From assembly GCA_022592435.1 (NCBI GenBank), contig JABYQS010000014.1, forward strand, positions 62,001-126,000: 64,000 nt of DNA. Reading direction: 5' to 3'. Each line of letters starts with the position of its first letter. The stretch's first letter is position 1. The notes under the pieces were generated by a model, which made no database searches, was not told the DNA's origin, and was given only the letters and a program-made list of their open reading frames with translations. Shown in pieces: positions 11,548-22,466 of this stretch. A program made the translations under genes and the position numbers. This DNA is from Cerioporus squamosus. Its lineage: Eukaryota > Basidiomycota > Agaricomycetes > Polyporales > Polyporaceae.

Positions 11548-14343
11548 ATGCCTCCCGCCAAAGAACGCACCATCCACCAGACCCTCCTGGCCGACAACCA
11601 CCCTCACATCCATGTCAAGGACGAGCTCGCTGAGTCCGCACTCACCGAGGACTTGTTCGCCGAGTTCTTCCAGGGATGTCCGCCCGCCCGCTTCGTCGGG
11701 CTCGCCCCCATCTACACGGACCGCGGCAATCTTACCCGCCTCGTGATGGCGGTGAGCACCAAGGTCCTCATCGTCCAGTTTGCGGCGGCGGGGAAAGGCA
11801 AGAACGCGTACATTGGACGCGAGGTTCTCCAGTCGCAGGTCTTATGCAACCCCGACGTGACGCTCGTCGCGTTTGACCTCGGAGAGCTCGCCCTAGCCCT
11901 TTACGCCGACCAAGGCATCCGCTTGTTGAACGGCGTCGACATACAAAGCGCATGCGGGACCGACCGCGACCACAACGCCGTGATCAAATTCGCCGTCGGA
12001 GACCGCGCCACCGTCTACGAGACCAACGTGAGCGGCGTCTTCCAGAGTTCGATCCTCGACGCGAACTCGAGCTCCAAGCGCACGACCACGCCGTTCGCCC
12101 TGCAGGCCTGGGTTGCTCAGTGCTTGTCGGGCTACGATGGGATGGAAGAGAGGCTCCGCGAGGCCAAGATGATTAATACTCAGGATATGGGCGAGTTGGT
12201 GCGTCCGTCTCGCAATCACTTGTGGGCGTGTCTAATCTTATCTCTCACAGCAACTCCGCACCCTCGCGCAGCTCGAGCGCGGGCAGCAGCGCCTCGCAGC
12301 CTTGCAAGCAACGTCCAAAGAGCACGAATATCAGGCAGTCGGTGCTCGCAAGCAGACCGCGCGGGTGCGCGCGGAGCGTTTTCAGACGCGCTTCCGCAGG
12401 GACACGGTAAGTATCTCAATGACAGAACGCATCGTAGCGGCGCGCCCTCTCTCCGTCGCTTCTGCAGCTGATAGTCCTCTTCAGGCACAACGCCTCAACG
12501 TCCGCGACGACGCGACGGGCCAGATTTTTGTCGTCGATGGTCAAGTTACTGCTGGGGCCGTCCACGGGCGCGACACCAAGATCATCACGAACGTCAACCT
12601 CGAAGGTCGCACGATCACTGGTATCGTCACGCAAGGCCGCGACCGCCCTACGCTCGCAGACCGCGAACGGTCTCTCACCGTACTCCGCGCTCTCCAGGGT
12701 CAACACGACATCTTCAACAACATATTCCTCCAATATATCTTCAACCCGGAGTCTCCCGACTTCAAATGGCCCGAGACCTTCCCCGTTCTCGACACTATCC
12801 CCAACATAGTCACCGCCCGCCCTCTCAATGATTCCCAGCAGTGCGCTGTTGAGGCTATGCTCTCACACACCGACGATAGTCGTCTCACGATTATCCGAGG
12901 ACCTCCCGGCACAGGTATGATTGCAGATTCTCCGCGCTGTCAGGCACAAGTTGACACATCTATGCAGGGAAGACTACCGTCATCGCAGCCTTTGTCTGCT
13001 CAGCTGTTGCAGCTGGAGCCAATGGCATCTGGCTGGTGGCTCAGTCCAACATTGCCGTTAAGAACATAGCAGAGAAGCTCGCCGCTGTAAACTTCACCAA
13101 CTGGAGGCTCCTCGTCTCCGATGATTTCCACTATGACTGGTATGAGTTGCCGCTGCTGCTCACCTCTCCATTGACTGATGATTCCTTTGCTAGGCATGCA
13201 CACATCTACCAAGATCTAACTCGAAACATCATCGTATCCAGGGATTTCTGCCCAAAGCTGCTGCATGGCAGACTGGAAGGCGTCCCTGTCATCCTATCCA
13301 CACTATCCATGCTATCCCACCCCAAGATTGATATATTCACCAGAGCAAACCCAATCAAGACCCTTGTCGTTGATGAGGCCAGTCGGATCACACTTGGCAG
13401 CTATGTTGCACCTCTCGAGAAGTTCCCGACCATCCACAAGATCTGCATGATTGGGGATGACAAGCAATGTAAGTTCTCTCCCTGCTGGACTGGCCAAGCA
13501 CTGATGATCTCCACCAGTGCCTCCCTATGGTGCTGATCAGGATGGCAACATGCAGAGCATCTTTGAGGTCAAGCACCTTCAGGAATCCATCCTCCCACTT
13601 TCTATTCAGTGTAAGTTGGCCACCCTCATTGACTTGGTCCTTTTTGGCTGACTTTTTCCTCAGACCGCATGCCTCCTCTCATTGGAGAGGTTGTCTCTGA
13701 TGTCGTCTATGAGGGACAGCTCCAGTCTAACCCTGACCACCCTGTCCCTCATGGACAGCCATGCTGCTGGTTTGTCCATGTGGAGGACTCCCAGGAGAGG
13801 TCATTTGAGACAAACTGGCATGTGAGTAGTTCCTTCATCTCCTGTTGAGATCTATGCTGACTTCTGTATGTTTAGAACCCTGTTGAGAGAGCTGCAGTCC
13901 TTAGAATTGCTGAGAAGCTCCAGGCAGAGGGTAAGGAGTACTGCATCATCACTCCCTATGATGCCCAGCGTAGTGCTCTGGAGAGGGAGATGAAGGAGTC
14001 TGGTCTTGACTGGGAGGACAGGTGCTTCAATGTTGATTCATTCCAGGGTGAGCACCATTTCCTCTGCATTGTGCTCAAGCTTAAGCCTAGAGCTGACATG
14101 CTGTCAGGCAATGAGAGGGACTATGTCATAGTCTCTCTGGTGCGTACCCGGGGTCTTGGCTTCCTTGATGACCTCAGACGCACTAATGTCATGCTTACCC
14201 GGTGCAAGCGAGGCATGTACATTGTCACTGAGTGGGACTTTGTCTTTGGGAAGGCCACTGACACACTGGTTGGGAGGATGGCTGCAGCATGGGATGTTGA
14301 TGTCTGGATCAATCCCGAGCACCTCACCATTGAGGAGGCTTGA
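11548..14343 (+). CDS. UPF1/DNA2-like superfamily 1 helicase
   Basis: A predicted ATP-dependent RNA or DNA helicase of the UPF1-like SF1 group. Nine coding exons (11548-12198, 12251-12406, 12485-12914, 12968-13139, 13194-13468, 13518-13610, 13664-13821, 13876-14047, 14108-14343) give 780 residues. Motif I, G-P-P-G-T-G-K-T-T, spans the third intron. Motif II is V-D-E-A-S, motif III is G-D-D-K-Q-L-P-P, then Y-R-M-P-P, motif V is V-D-S-F-Q-G-N-E-R-D, and motif VI is L-T-R-C-K-R-G, so all helicase motifs are complete. The N-terminal 200 residues resemble a 3'-5' exonuclease-like fold only loosely and lack an obvious DEDD set. Exons from about 13.1 kb onward are strikingly poor in CpG compared with the first half. 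Its cellular role is unknown. Confidence 0.85.
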
Positions 14344-14483
14344 TACCTCTTCCATTCGCATAGTTTGTTGATTAGTCTTGATTTGACTTGTTAGGATGTA
14401 CAACAGTGGATAGCAATGAAACACGCACTTGCCTCTCATGATGTGTGATGTGAGGGTTGAGCAAGGTGTGCAATGGTCTAACA

Positions 14484-16940
14484 TTAGAGATGTGCTTGTA
14501 GTGTAGATGTACAGAGTGTCCTCATGCCTAACAATGCATTCGAGATAGCACCCATGAACCCCTGCGTGTCCGTAACAGGACACGACCACTTTGACTCCAC
14601 TCCAAACCTCAGCCGATCAGCAGCAGGCATATCTGCACAAGCAAATCAGCATGGCATCCTCGCCTGCAGGCCACTATCCTCAAGAGACAACTCACAGTTG
14701 ACCCCGTACCCATCATGGTACTGCGCCCCAAACCCCGTTCCCCGGAACTGGTACCCCGCGCTGAGCCCACTCGTGCTCAGCTTCCAAGTCTGACTACGTG
14801 TGAACAGTTCGTCTTCGAACAGTGGATGCGACTCGCCCGCGTCCGGACGAAGCATCAGTCGCAGCCCGAGCAGGTGTCGGTCAATCCCGCGCCCGGTCGC
14901 CGCCTGGCGCGTCAGCGCAGTGTGCGTCTGCAGCGCGCGCCGGAGAAGCTCGAGCCGGGTCGTGTTCTGCATGACGTGTCGGTATCAGTGAGTGAGCGAC
15001 GATTGCCGCGGTGCGACGGGAAGACGTACTGGACACTGCGGGTCGGCCATGGCGAGGACCCATGCACGGCTGTCTGCGGAGAGCGTGCGGATCGTTTCGG
15101 TGCGGCCGTGCTTGAAGAGCCTGGTGAGCGCGGTCTCGTACGTTGCGGTGAACTCGCCGCGGGTGCGGTACCAGGCGAGCTGCAGCGCCATCTGGATGAA
15201 CGCGTCCGGCGAGAGACGAGCTACAGACGGAGTACGCGGGTCAGCTCGGCGATTGGGCCAAGACGCGTGGAATGGACGCGGAAATGACGAGGGCTGACCT
15301 TCATCCTTGATCCAGCTGACGCCGAACGCGGTGAAGACGAGTTCGTCCGTGTCCGAGTCGTCGACAATTTCCTTCGCGCGTCTCGCGGCCTCGTCGCACT
15401 CCTTCGCAATACGCTCGTCCGTCACCCAATCGAGGCGTTCCCATCCTGTCGTGTCCACAGCATCTGAACCGGTGTCCATAGCGAGCATGTCGCTCCCGAT
15501 GCGTTCCGGGAAGGCGTCGTCGTCCACGCCTTGCACTATAGCGTAGTCTGCTGCGACGCTGGGGACTAGCGCGTCGACAGGTGAGTGTTCGCCGAGGACG
15601 CCTGCACGCGTATTTGCCTCGACGATGAGCGTGAACGGCTTGTCGTACCACCGATTGTGGCCCGGGCGGGCTCCGTGGCCTGAACGAACGTTATGCATGT
15701 GCGCGGCGAGGTCGAGGTCGGGCGTCTGATGCGATGGCGGGAGAGTGTAGGCATAGTGGTCGAGACTGAGCGCGAAGACGGTCGAGGTGAGGGTGTCGAA
15801 CGTTGTCCGGTTTGAAGGAGACAAGGTGAGAAGGTGATGGTAGTTCTTGCGCAGAATCTCAGCGGAACCGGACAATGTCTGGAGCGATCGAAACTCACGT
15901 CTGCCCAGCGGTCGCGGTCGTCCGTCGTGAGGACACTGACCGGTACCGCACGTTCGCCCTTCCCCGACCGCATTTGTACGTCACGTACAATCGCACGTAA
16001 CCTGCGTTCTAGTATCGCTGGGTCGACTGGGTTTCCGTCAGAACCGACAGCTTCGATGGCATACATCCAATTCGCAGCCATGACGAGGACCTTGCGCGTG
16101 TTGGCGTCCGTCGACGACGGGAACGGAGACAATCGATCGCATCCGCGCTGAGGTATACGGCAGGTATTGTAGAACTGGAGGGCGGCATGGCGGAACCAGA
16201 GACCTGGTGTCAGCGTTAGCCTACATGCTACGGCGCGTTCCGAGAGGACGGACCTGTCCGTGTCGTGTCAGGGTAGATCTTGTTCCTTTGGAAGCGTCAG
16301 GATGTTCCGACAAAACTCGCGACAAGAGATACTGACCGTTCCAACTGGGCCTTGAAGTCCAATACTCGATGCGCGAGCCAAGCTGCCCGCCGGACCTGCC
16401 AGTCGGTGTATCCTGCTCGTTCAATGGAGGAATTCCGAACATCGTTAGGGACATTTTCGTCGTCCGCTAGAGCCAGCCACCAGTTGGAGTTGATGATGAG
16501 GGGAGCTCTCCATTCGTGGTAAGCCTTCTTGAGCCATATGTTGTCGTCGAGCCAGTTGTGCGGGGAGCTCTGTTCCAGCTCTTTGACACCCCCGGCCGTT
16601 CCTGAGCTCATGAAGTACGTGACAATGTGATAGTTGGCGTACCGAGTAGTCTCTGCTGACATAGCTGTCCCAGACCTCCTTCGAAGTCTTGCAAGAGTCT
16701 CAGTCGAGCGTCATACGCGCTCTTGAAGTCAGAACCGCCGCGAGCCTCGTCTTCCAGCAAGAACGGTTCCAGGGACTTCAGATAGCCCCTGAGGGTCTGG
16801 TGTAGGGCCGGTACTGGAAGACGGGGGAGGGTAGGTACCACCGTGGCCGTTTTAGAAGAGTGTGCTCTTCTCGCCGAGATGAGCTGGGGTTGCATGAAGA
16901 ATCGTCGTCGAGAGAAGGTACGGTAGGCAGTCGTCAGCAT
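14484..16940 (-). CDS. Carnitine O-acetyltransferase, mitochondrial and peroxisomal
   Basis: Transfers acetyl groups between CoA and carnitine, allowing acetyl units to move between peroxisome, cytosol and mitochondrion. Coding exons are 16940-16643, 16601-16337, 16285-16254, 16203-15899, 15857-15299, 15220-15030, 14966-14696 and 14632-14484, giving 689 residues. The N-terminus is rich in Arg and Ser and looks like a mitochondrial leader. The body begins L-P-R-L-P-V-P. The catalytic His391 lies in V-L-G-E-H-S-P. G-I-D-R-H-L-L-G-L and the S-T-S triad at 614-616 are substrate-binding marks. The last three residues, A-H-L, fit the PTS1 peroxisome consensus. Two introns (15858-15898 and 16602-16642) are only 41 bases, but both are needed for a continuous frame. 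Confidence 0.93.
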
Positions 16941-17558
16941 TATATGCGCATGTGGAACGCCCGGGGAGGCATCGGTGGCCCGCAGAACAGGTCGCAGACT
17001 CGCAGCCGACGTGGTCCGAGAGCAGGACGCCAGAGTGCGACCGCAAATTCCGTCCCATCCGGCGTCGGTCACAGCAGCAGAGGCGTCACGTGTATATACG
17101 TCACGCGTCGCGAGCGCGCTGGGAACGCGTCCGGATTGTCCTTTGCCACCGACTTCCTCCCTCCCGCCACTCCCTGCGACGCCCTCTCTGCAGATGCACA
17201 CTCTGCATGCATCTGCTGCCATAACTACTCAGCGCTCACTACCTGTTCCTGTCTCCCCGTCCTCGCACTGTGCTGCATTCTGCTTGTCAGAATTCTGTGT
17301 CTTTCATCCAATACCCCTAACAGACATACCAGCATTCGTTTCACCACGACGCGAGGGCAAAGTATTGTTATTAACAGTACCGAACGTCCTTCTTTTGGAA
17401 TCTGCGGCATAGTATCCTCAGGATTTGTTCGCGCTGTCTCGTAGTGCTTACTCTCCTGCGTCTTCTCCGGTGAGTTCTTAATCCCGGACCTTTGCTCTGA
17501 CAACAAGCGCACCACACCCCGACACTGACACGTATCTTCTCCCCGTACTCGCGTAGAC
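16941..17558. other. Divergent intergenic region between carnitine acetyltransferase and RMI1
   Basis: About 620 bases between two divergent start codons, holding both promoters. Short frames on both strands show no family features. Nothing else is supported. Confidence 0.6.
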
Positions 17559-19530
17559 ATGCCCCCTCCACCTCCTGCAGTCGTCCAGTGGCTCCAGAAG
17601 ACGTACCCAAAGCCTACCGTGGACCCTGTGAGTGCACCACGCTACCTCCGCCCAGCATCTTCTGATGCGCTTCCAATCCCCGCAGGAATGGCTAGAGGGT
17701 TGCTACACTTGGATACACGACGAGCTACAACTCGACCCCGAACGCGACATGCCCGCTATCATCGAGAACATAAATACCCAGCTTCTCGAGTCTGACTTCG
17801 CAGATAGCATGGTCGCGGGCACAGGGTTCCCGCCTAACGCGCTGACCGCCGCGCACGCCGTTGTGGAAGGTCCCATCCTCGTCGAAGTCATAGACATCAT
17901 GGACATAGGCCACAGTGCATATAGCCTGCAGCAGGTCTATGAGTCACGCGTCGAGTATCACAAGCAGGCGGAGCTTCGCGACGCGAACGGCGACGAGGAA
18001 CAGCCCAAGCCCATGCCGAAGTATCCGAGGTCGATGCTTCAGCTCCAACTGAGCGATGGCCATTTGGTGCTGCCCGCTATCGAGTTCAAGCACTTAGCGC
18101 AATTCGAGCTTGGAGAGACTCCTTTGGGATGCAAGGTGAGGTTATCACATCGCACGGCGATGCCTCTGACAAGGAAAACGAGCTGCGCTGACACGGCGTG
18201 TAGATGATCATCAAGAACGTCACCGTGCGTCGCGGACGAGCTCACCTTGAGCCGGGATGTATCGAGTTGAAGGGTCACCGAACAGCTGACCGGGATGAGA
18301 AGCGGGAAGAGACGTTCTTGCGTTCCCTCAAGCTACGTCTAGGGTAAGTCTTCTCGCGTGCGAGGAATTTTATGTGTCTGACAACAATGTTCGCAGCGAG
18401 GAGGTACCAGAAGAAGAGCCTCCCGCAGCCGAACCAGAACCAGCCCCTGCCCCTGCCCCTGCTCCCGCCGCTGCACGAGCACTACCACCGCGAGCACCCG
18501 CACCCGCACCTGCACCTGCACCTGCACTTGCGACACCACCACCACGACCAGCCGAAGCCCAACGTTCACCCTCCCGATTGTCCCGCTCCCCTCTCCACGA
18601 AATTGACATGCCTCCTGAGCCCAAGGCGGGCCCATCCAACGCACTGCCCATCAACGCGGTCGAGCACGCCGACGACGAGGGCGAGCCCCGCCGGCGCCGC
18701 ATTCCCAGTCGCGCCAACCGCTCACCGTCCAGAGAACCACCTCCCCGTGCGCGCGACCGCTCACGCTACTTCTCCTCACCCGACGACGCGTCAGGGCCTT
18801 CCTCGAACTCGAGCGCACCTTCCAGTGCGAAGGTCACCCTGCGCGGTCCTGGGACAGAGGCGGCGATGAAGGAGTTCGCGCGGACGATCGGGCTGTCCCC
18901 GCCTCGCCCGGCAAACATCGAGATCCCGGACAGTGAGGAGGAAGACTTGTACGCCGTCGCGCCCACCCGCCAGCTCACCACTGCATCCGGAGGTGGAGCC
19001 GCGGCTGCGGTTAGGAACGCAGTGAAACAGGACCCGAAGCAGGAGGCGTCGTTGCTCACCGAGCCAAGCTCGGATGACTTTGGGCCGGACGAGTTCGACG
19101 TCAACGAGGAGGTGTTGCGCGAGCTCGAGCGCGTGGAGCAGCAGGCGTACCCGAACGGCGGCGGGAGCTCCCAGAGTCAGACCGCGACGCGGGTGCAGGC
19201 GCAAACGCAAACACAAACGCAGACGAAGGTCAAGGCGGAAGTGTCGAGTCGAGCGACGACCGCGACCCGCGCGACCTCATCGACGGCTGTGGCTTCGCGG
19301 GCACGCCCGGCATGGGTTCTCGGGCTGCGTCGCGCGCAACGTCCGTCCCCGGCACGTCCTCGAGTGGGTCGAAGGGCGGCACTAGTGCTGCTGGGGTGGG
19401 CATGGACGTGATCGACATCAGCGACGAGGAGGACGATATCGAGAAGGAGAACGTGCCGATCCCGACTCGCCATATACGCAGGCGTATCGAGCCACGGGCG
19501 AACGAAGATGTCATTGAGCTATCGGACTGA
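17559..19530 (+). CDS. RMI1, RecQ-mediated genome instability protein 1
   Basis: RMI1 is the OB-fold partner of topoisomerase III and the Sgs1/BLM helicase in dissolving double Holliday junctions. Exons 17559-17627, 17686-18135 and 18204-18343 are firm. They encode the N-terminal V-V-Q-W-L-Q-K-T-Y-P-K-P...D-P-E-W-L block, the M-L-Q-L-Q-L-S-D-G segment, and G-C-K then M-I-I-K-N-V-T-V-R-R-G of the OB fold. The fourth exon (from 18397) is a long disordered region rich in Pro, Ala, Ser and acid. Its frame must change near 19190-19250 to reach the plausible end at 19530. A 56-base intron at 19193-19248 would do this but is weak. Three hydrophobic-acidic motifs in the tail resemble SUMO-interaction motifs. 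Confidence 0.8.
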
Positions 19531-19776
19531 GGCGCGTCGGGCTGCGTTGTCAGACCATAGTCTGAATGTATGAATGTACGAGGCGAGCAGGGGACACTTT
19601 GGGCCAATAGGCTCAGTACTGTATATGCGCGTGTAATCTGCGGATTCTTCTGTATCTCGTGTGTAGTGATTGGTGTAATGTCAGTCGAGACCGCATGTCA
19701 AGCTGAACCCGATACATATATGCACGAAGCGAAAACATGCCTCTAATAGTGTACATGAGTGGCGGCAAACCCAGCC

Positions 19777-20906
19777 TCAGCCAAGGATGGCGACCTTGGT
19801 CTTCTTCTTCTTCTTGGATCCAGAAGCAAAGTTTCGCCAGTTGCCCACCCGCTGCTCTCGGTTCTCTGCAACCCGCGGTCAGATGCAGGCGCAAGCCGCC
19901 AGAGAGGGGCAGTTCACTCACCTTCCCATCGTGCATCCTCCTCAGCTTTCCGCTTCTTTGCATTAACCTCGTCTTCCTTCTTCCGCGCCTCCAATCCTTC
20001 ATTCGCGAGGTTCATCTTGACGGCTCTATGGCCAGGTGAGCACTCTTGCCAGAGGATCGCACGATAATACTACTTACTTCCGCCGCCGAACCTCTTCGTC
20101 TATCAGGAACTCTTTCGACTTCGCGAGCAGCTGCTGTCTCCATGACGGAGTCAAGTTCTTCAGCTTCGGATCGTCGTCGCGGGTCGTGGTAGGGAGCCCG
20201 AGGGTCTTGAGCAACACGACGCGGGCCTGGTTGATCACAGCGTCCAGCTCCTCGCGTTTCGTCTTGTCAGACAAGTCCGACTCGGCCTGCACAAGCAGCA
20301 TCGTCAGCATACAACGTATGGGGAGGTGAAGCCCGGTCGCATGCGCAGCCAGAGCCGACGACGAGAGTGGCGCGAGGAACCGGGACTGGATACGGATACG
20401 GACCTTCTTGAGGAGATCGAATGCATCTGGTGCGCGAGGGTGGGGGGTCTTGTCAGGATGTATAACTGGATGTCAGACAACGTACGGTGGCAGGTCAATA
20501 GTGGTTCAGCACGCGGGTCACACTGCTCCCGGCGGTGCGCGCACGGGCACGCAGAGGCGGGTGGTGGAGTGCTCACAGAGCGAGAGGTGCCTGTACTTCT
20601 TCTTGATCTCTTCGGGGGTCGCCTCTTCACTTATATCTAGAATCTCATATGGGCTGCAAGTGGAATGAGCGCAGGGGGGGAATGAGTAGGGGAAGAGAGA
20701 GACGGTGTGAGTAGGACCGTGAGCAAAGATACGGGTGGCGAGACGTACTTGAGCTTGAAGGCCTTCAGGATACGCTCGACCTCTATCTCCCGCTGGAATG
20801 CGGTCGCCTCCCGGGCGAGCAGCCTTTCGATGTCGTCCGCTGAGGGTTCGCCGGGCTTCGAGGAGCTAGCAGCAGGCTTTGGCGTGGACGACGACGCTCC
20901 CGACAT
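19777..20906 (-). CDS. SPF31/DNAJC8, spliceosome-associated J-protein
   Basis: Nuclear J-domain protein associated with the spliceosome. Six coding exons (20906-20749, 20653-20577, 20465-20404, 20286-20078, 20025-19922, 19865-19777) give 232 residues. N-P-Y-E-I-L-D opens the J domain, K-K-K-Y-R-H-L-S-L forms helix II, and F-I-H-P-D-K carries the HPD triad. The second half is a charged helix. The conserved terminal block R-E-Q-R-V-G-N-W-R-N-F is followed by a run of five lysines, as in DNAJC8. The gene is divergent from COX11. Confidence 0.92.
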
Positions 20907-21090
20907 GGCTCGCACGAGTATGAGTGGACGCTCACTGGTGTCTGTAACGAATCCGATGGGTTCCTGTAACCGGCAGAGAACGCTCAGGAGCAGCGAGTGG
21001 GTGGCGGAGGTGAGAGGGACTGGGCGCGCCGGTCGAGACGATGGACGCAGTCGGAGAGGCGCGGTGAGCACGAAGCGCCGCCCTCTCGCC
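20907..21090. promoter_or_regulatory. Short bidirectional promoter, DNAJC8 / COX11
   Basis: Only 184 bases lie between the two divergent start codons, so promoter elements and leaders must be shared or overlapping. No clear TATA element is seen. Confidence 0.6.
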
Positions 21091-22291
21091 ATGAACCATC
21101 TCCGCGCCGCTCTCCTGCGACCAGCCTGCCGGGGACCATGTCTCTCTGCGACGCGGACAGGCATCTTCAGCCAGACTCGTGTGAGTAATGCTCTCGGTCT
21201 GCGTGGCTTCAAGCTGGTTCGCTGACAAGACGGGCGACAGAGGGGCCTGCACAACATCCCGCGACATACGCCGCGAGCAACTACATCCTCCCTGGGCAGG
21301 GAAGGACCGTTAACAAGCAGGACATCATGTAGAGCAGCTTCAAATAGCACCGGGCCTTCCTCTTCGTCCTCTTCGTCCTCGTCATCGGGTACACCACCTC
21401 CGGGATCTCGCCCAGACTACTTCAAGTCGCGGCAGGAAATGTATGCAGCGCGGAACCGTAGTCTGCTCATGTACACCACCGCTGTCGTACGTCGCATTAT
21501 CACTCACTCACGCTCACCCCCCTGACCTCCCTACGACAACCCCCCTTCTACTACTCCAGATTGTTGTCGGTATTGGCGTGACATACGCAGCGGTCCCGCT
21601 CTACCGCATGTTCTGTGCCGCGACCGGGTTTGCAGGCACGCCAAAGGTCGGCATGGGCAAGTTCGAGGCAGACCGTCTGGTCCCCGTGGAGAACGCGAAG
21701 CGCATCAAGGTCCACTTCAACGCAGACACGTCCGATGCGCTCCCGTGGTCGTTCACCCCGCAGCAGAAGTTCGTGAGCGTTCTGCCCGGGGAGACGAGTC
21801 TTGCGTTCTACAAGGCGAAGAACAAGTCGGACAAGGACATCATCGGCATTGCGACGTACAACGTCACTCCGGACAGGGTCAGTCCTTCTGTGCAGTACTT
21901 CTCAAGTGGATTTGTGTTCAACACTCTGCGTGCGTAGATTGCGCCGTATTTTGCCAAGGTCGAATGCTTCTGCTTTGAGGAGCAGAAGCTACTCGCAGGA
22001 GAGGAGGTTGACATGCCTCTGCTGTTCTTCATTGACCGCGACGTCCTTGAAGATCCCCAGTGCAGGAACCTTGACGACATCGTCCTCTCCTACACGTTCT
22101 TCCGGTATGTTTCGCTCTGACCAGACCGCACAGAAATCTCATTGATTACGCGGTCTTTTTGCAGGGCTCGGCGTAATGAGCAAGGACACCTTGAACCTGA
22201 CGCTCCTGAGGACGTTGTACAAGCCTCACAAGGTTTCGCAGGGTACGAGATGGCGCCAAAGGCGGAGGACCGCAAGAAGGGTGCTTCATAG
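21091..22291 (+). CDS. COX11, copper chaperone for cytochrome c oxidase subunit 1
   Basis: COX11 sits in the inner mitochondrial membrane and delivers copper to the CuB site of Cox1. Exons 21091-21180, 21241-21486, 21560-21877, 21938-22104 and 22165-22291 give 315 residues. The first 100 residues are Arg/Ser/Pro-rich, as expected for a mitochondrial leader, with a run of ten serines. One membrane segment (V-V-G-I-G-V-T-Y-A-A-V-P) is followed by Y-R-M-F-C with Cys131. The copper motif E-C-F-C-F-E-E provides Cys228 and Cys230. The end has D-D-I-V-L-S-Y-T-F-F. The short terminal basic tail is typical. Confidence 0.95.
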
Positions 22292-22466
22292 TTTCTGGTA
22301 TACTAGCCTAGGACCTCCTAATATCACACCGCTCATGCGTGCTTGTCCACCCATTCTCTCAAGAGCCCGCAGCGAACGCTTGCATCATCCTCAATACAAC
22401 CAGAAGTAGCATTGAGGGTGGAGCAATAGACGTACTCTTGGACAGAACCTCACCAGGTGGCTACGG

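Noticed and set aside
13036..13536. The CpG-poor 3' half of the helicase as a separate gene
   Set aside because: Motif I is split between both halves and all splice phases agree across the composition boundary, so it is one gene.
14715..15297. Plus-strand frames over the carnitine acetyltransferase
   Set aside because: Shadows of the minus-strand gene, whose exons contain all catalytic and binding motifs.
18370..18717. Minus-strand Gly/Ala/Gln-rich frames resembling a structural protein
   Set aside because: Antisense of the Pro/Ala/Glu low-complexity region of RMI1.
19190..19225. Short CAAACG/CAAACA repeat as a satellite
   Set aside because: Only a few units, within a coding Gln/Thr-rich stretch of RMI1.
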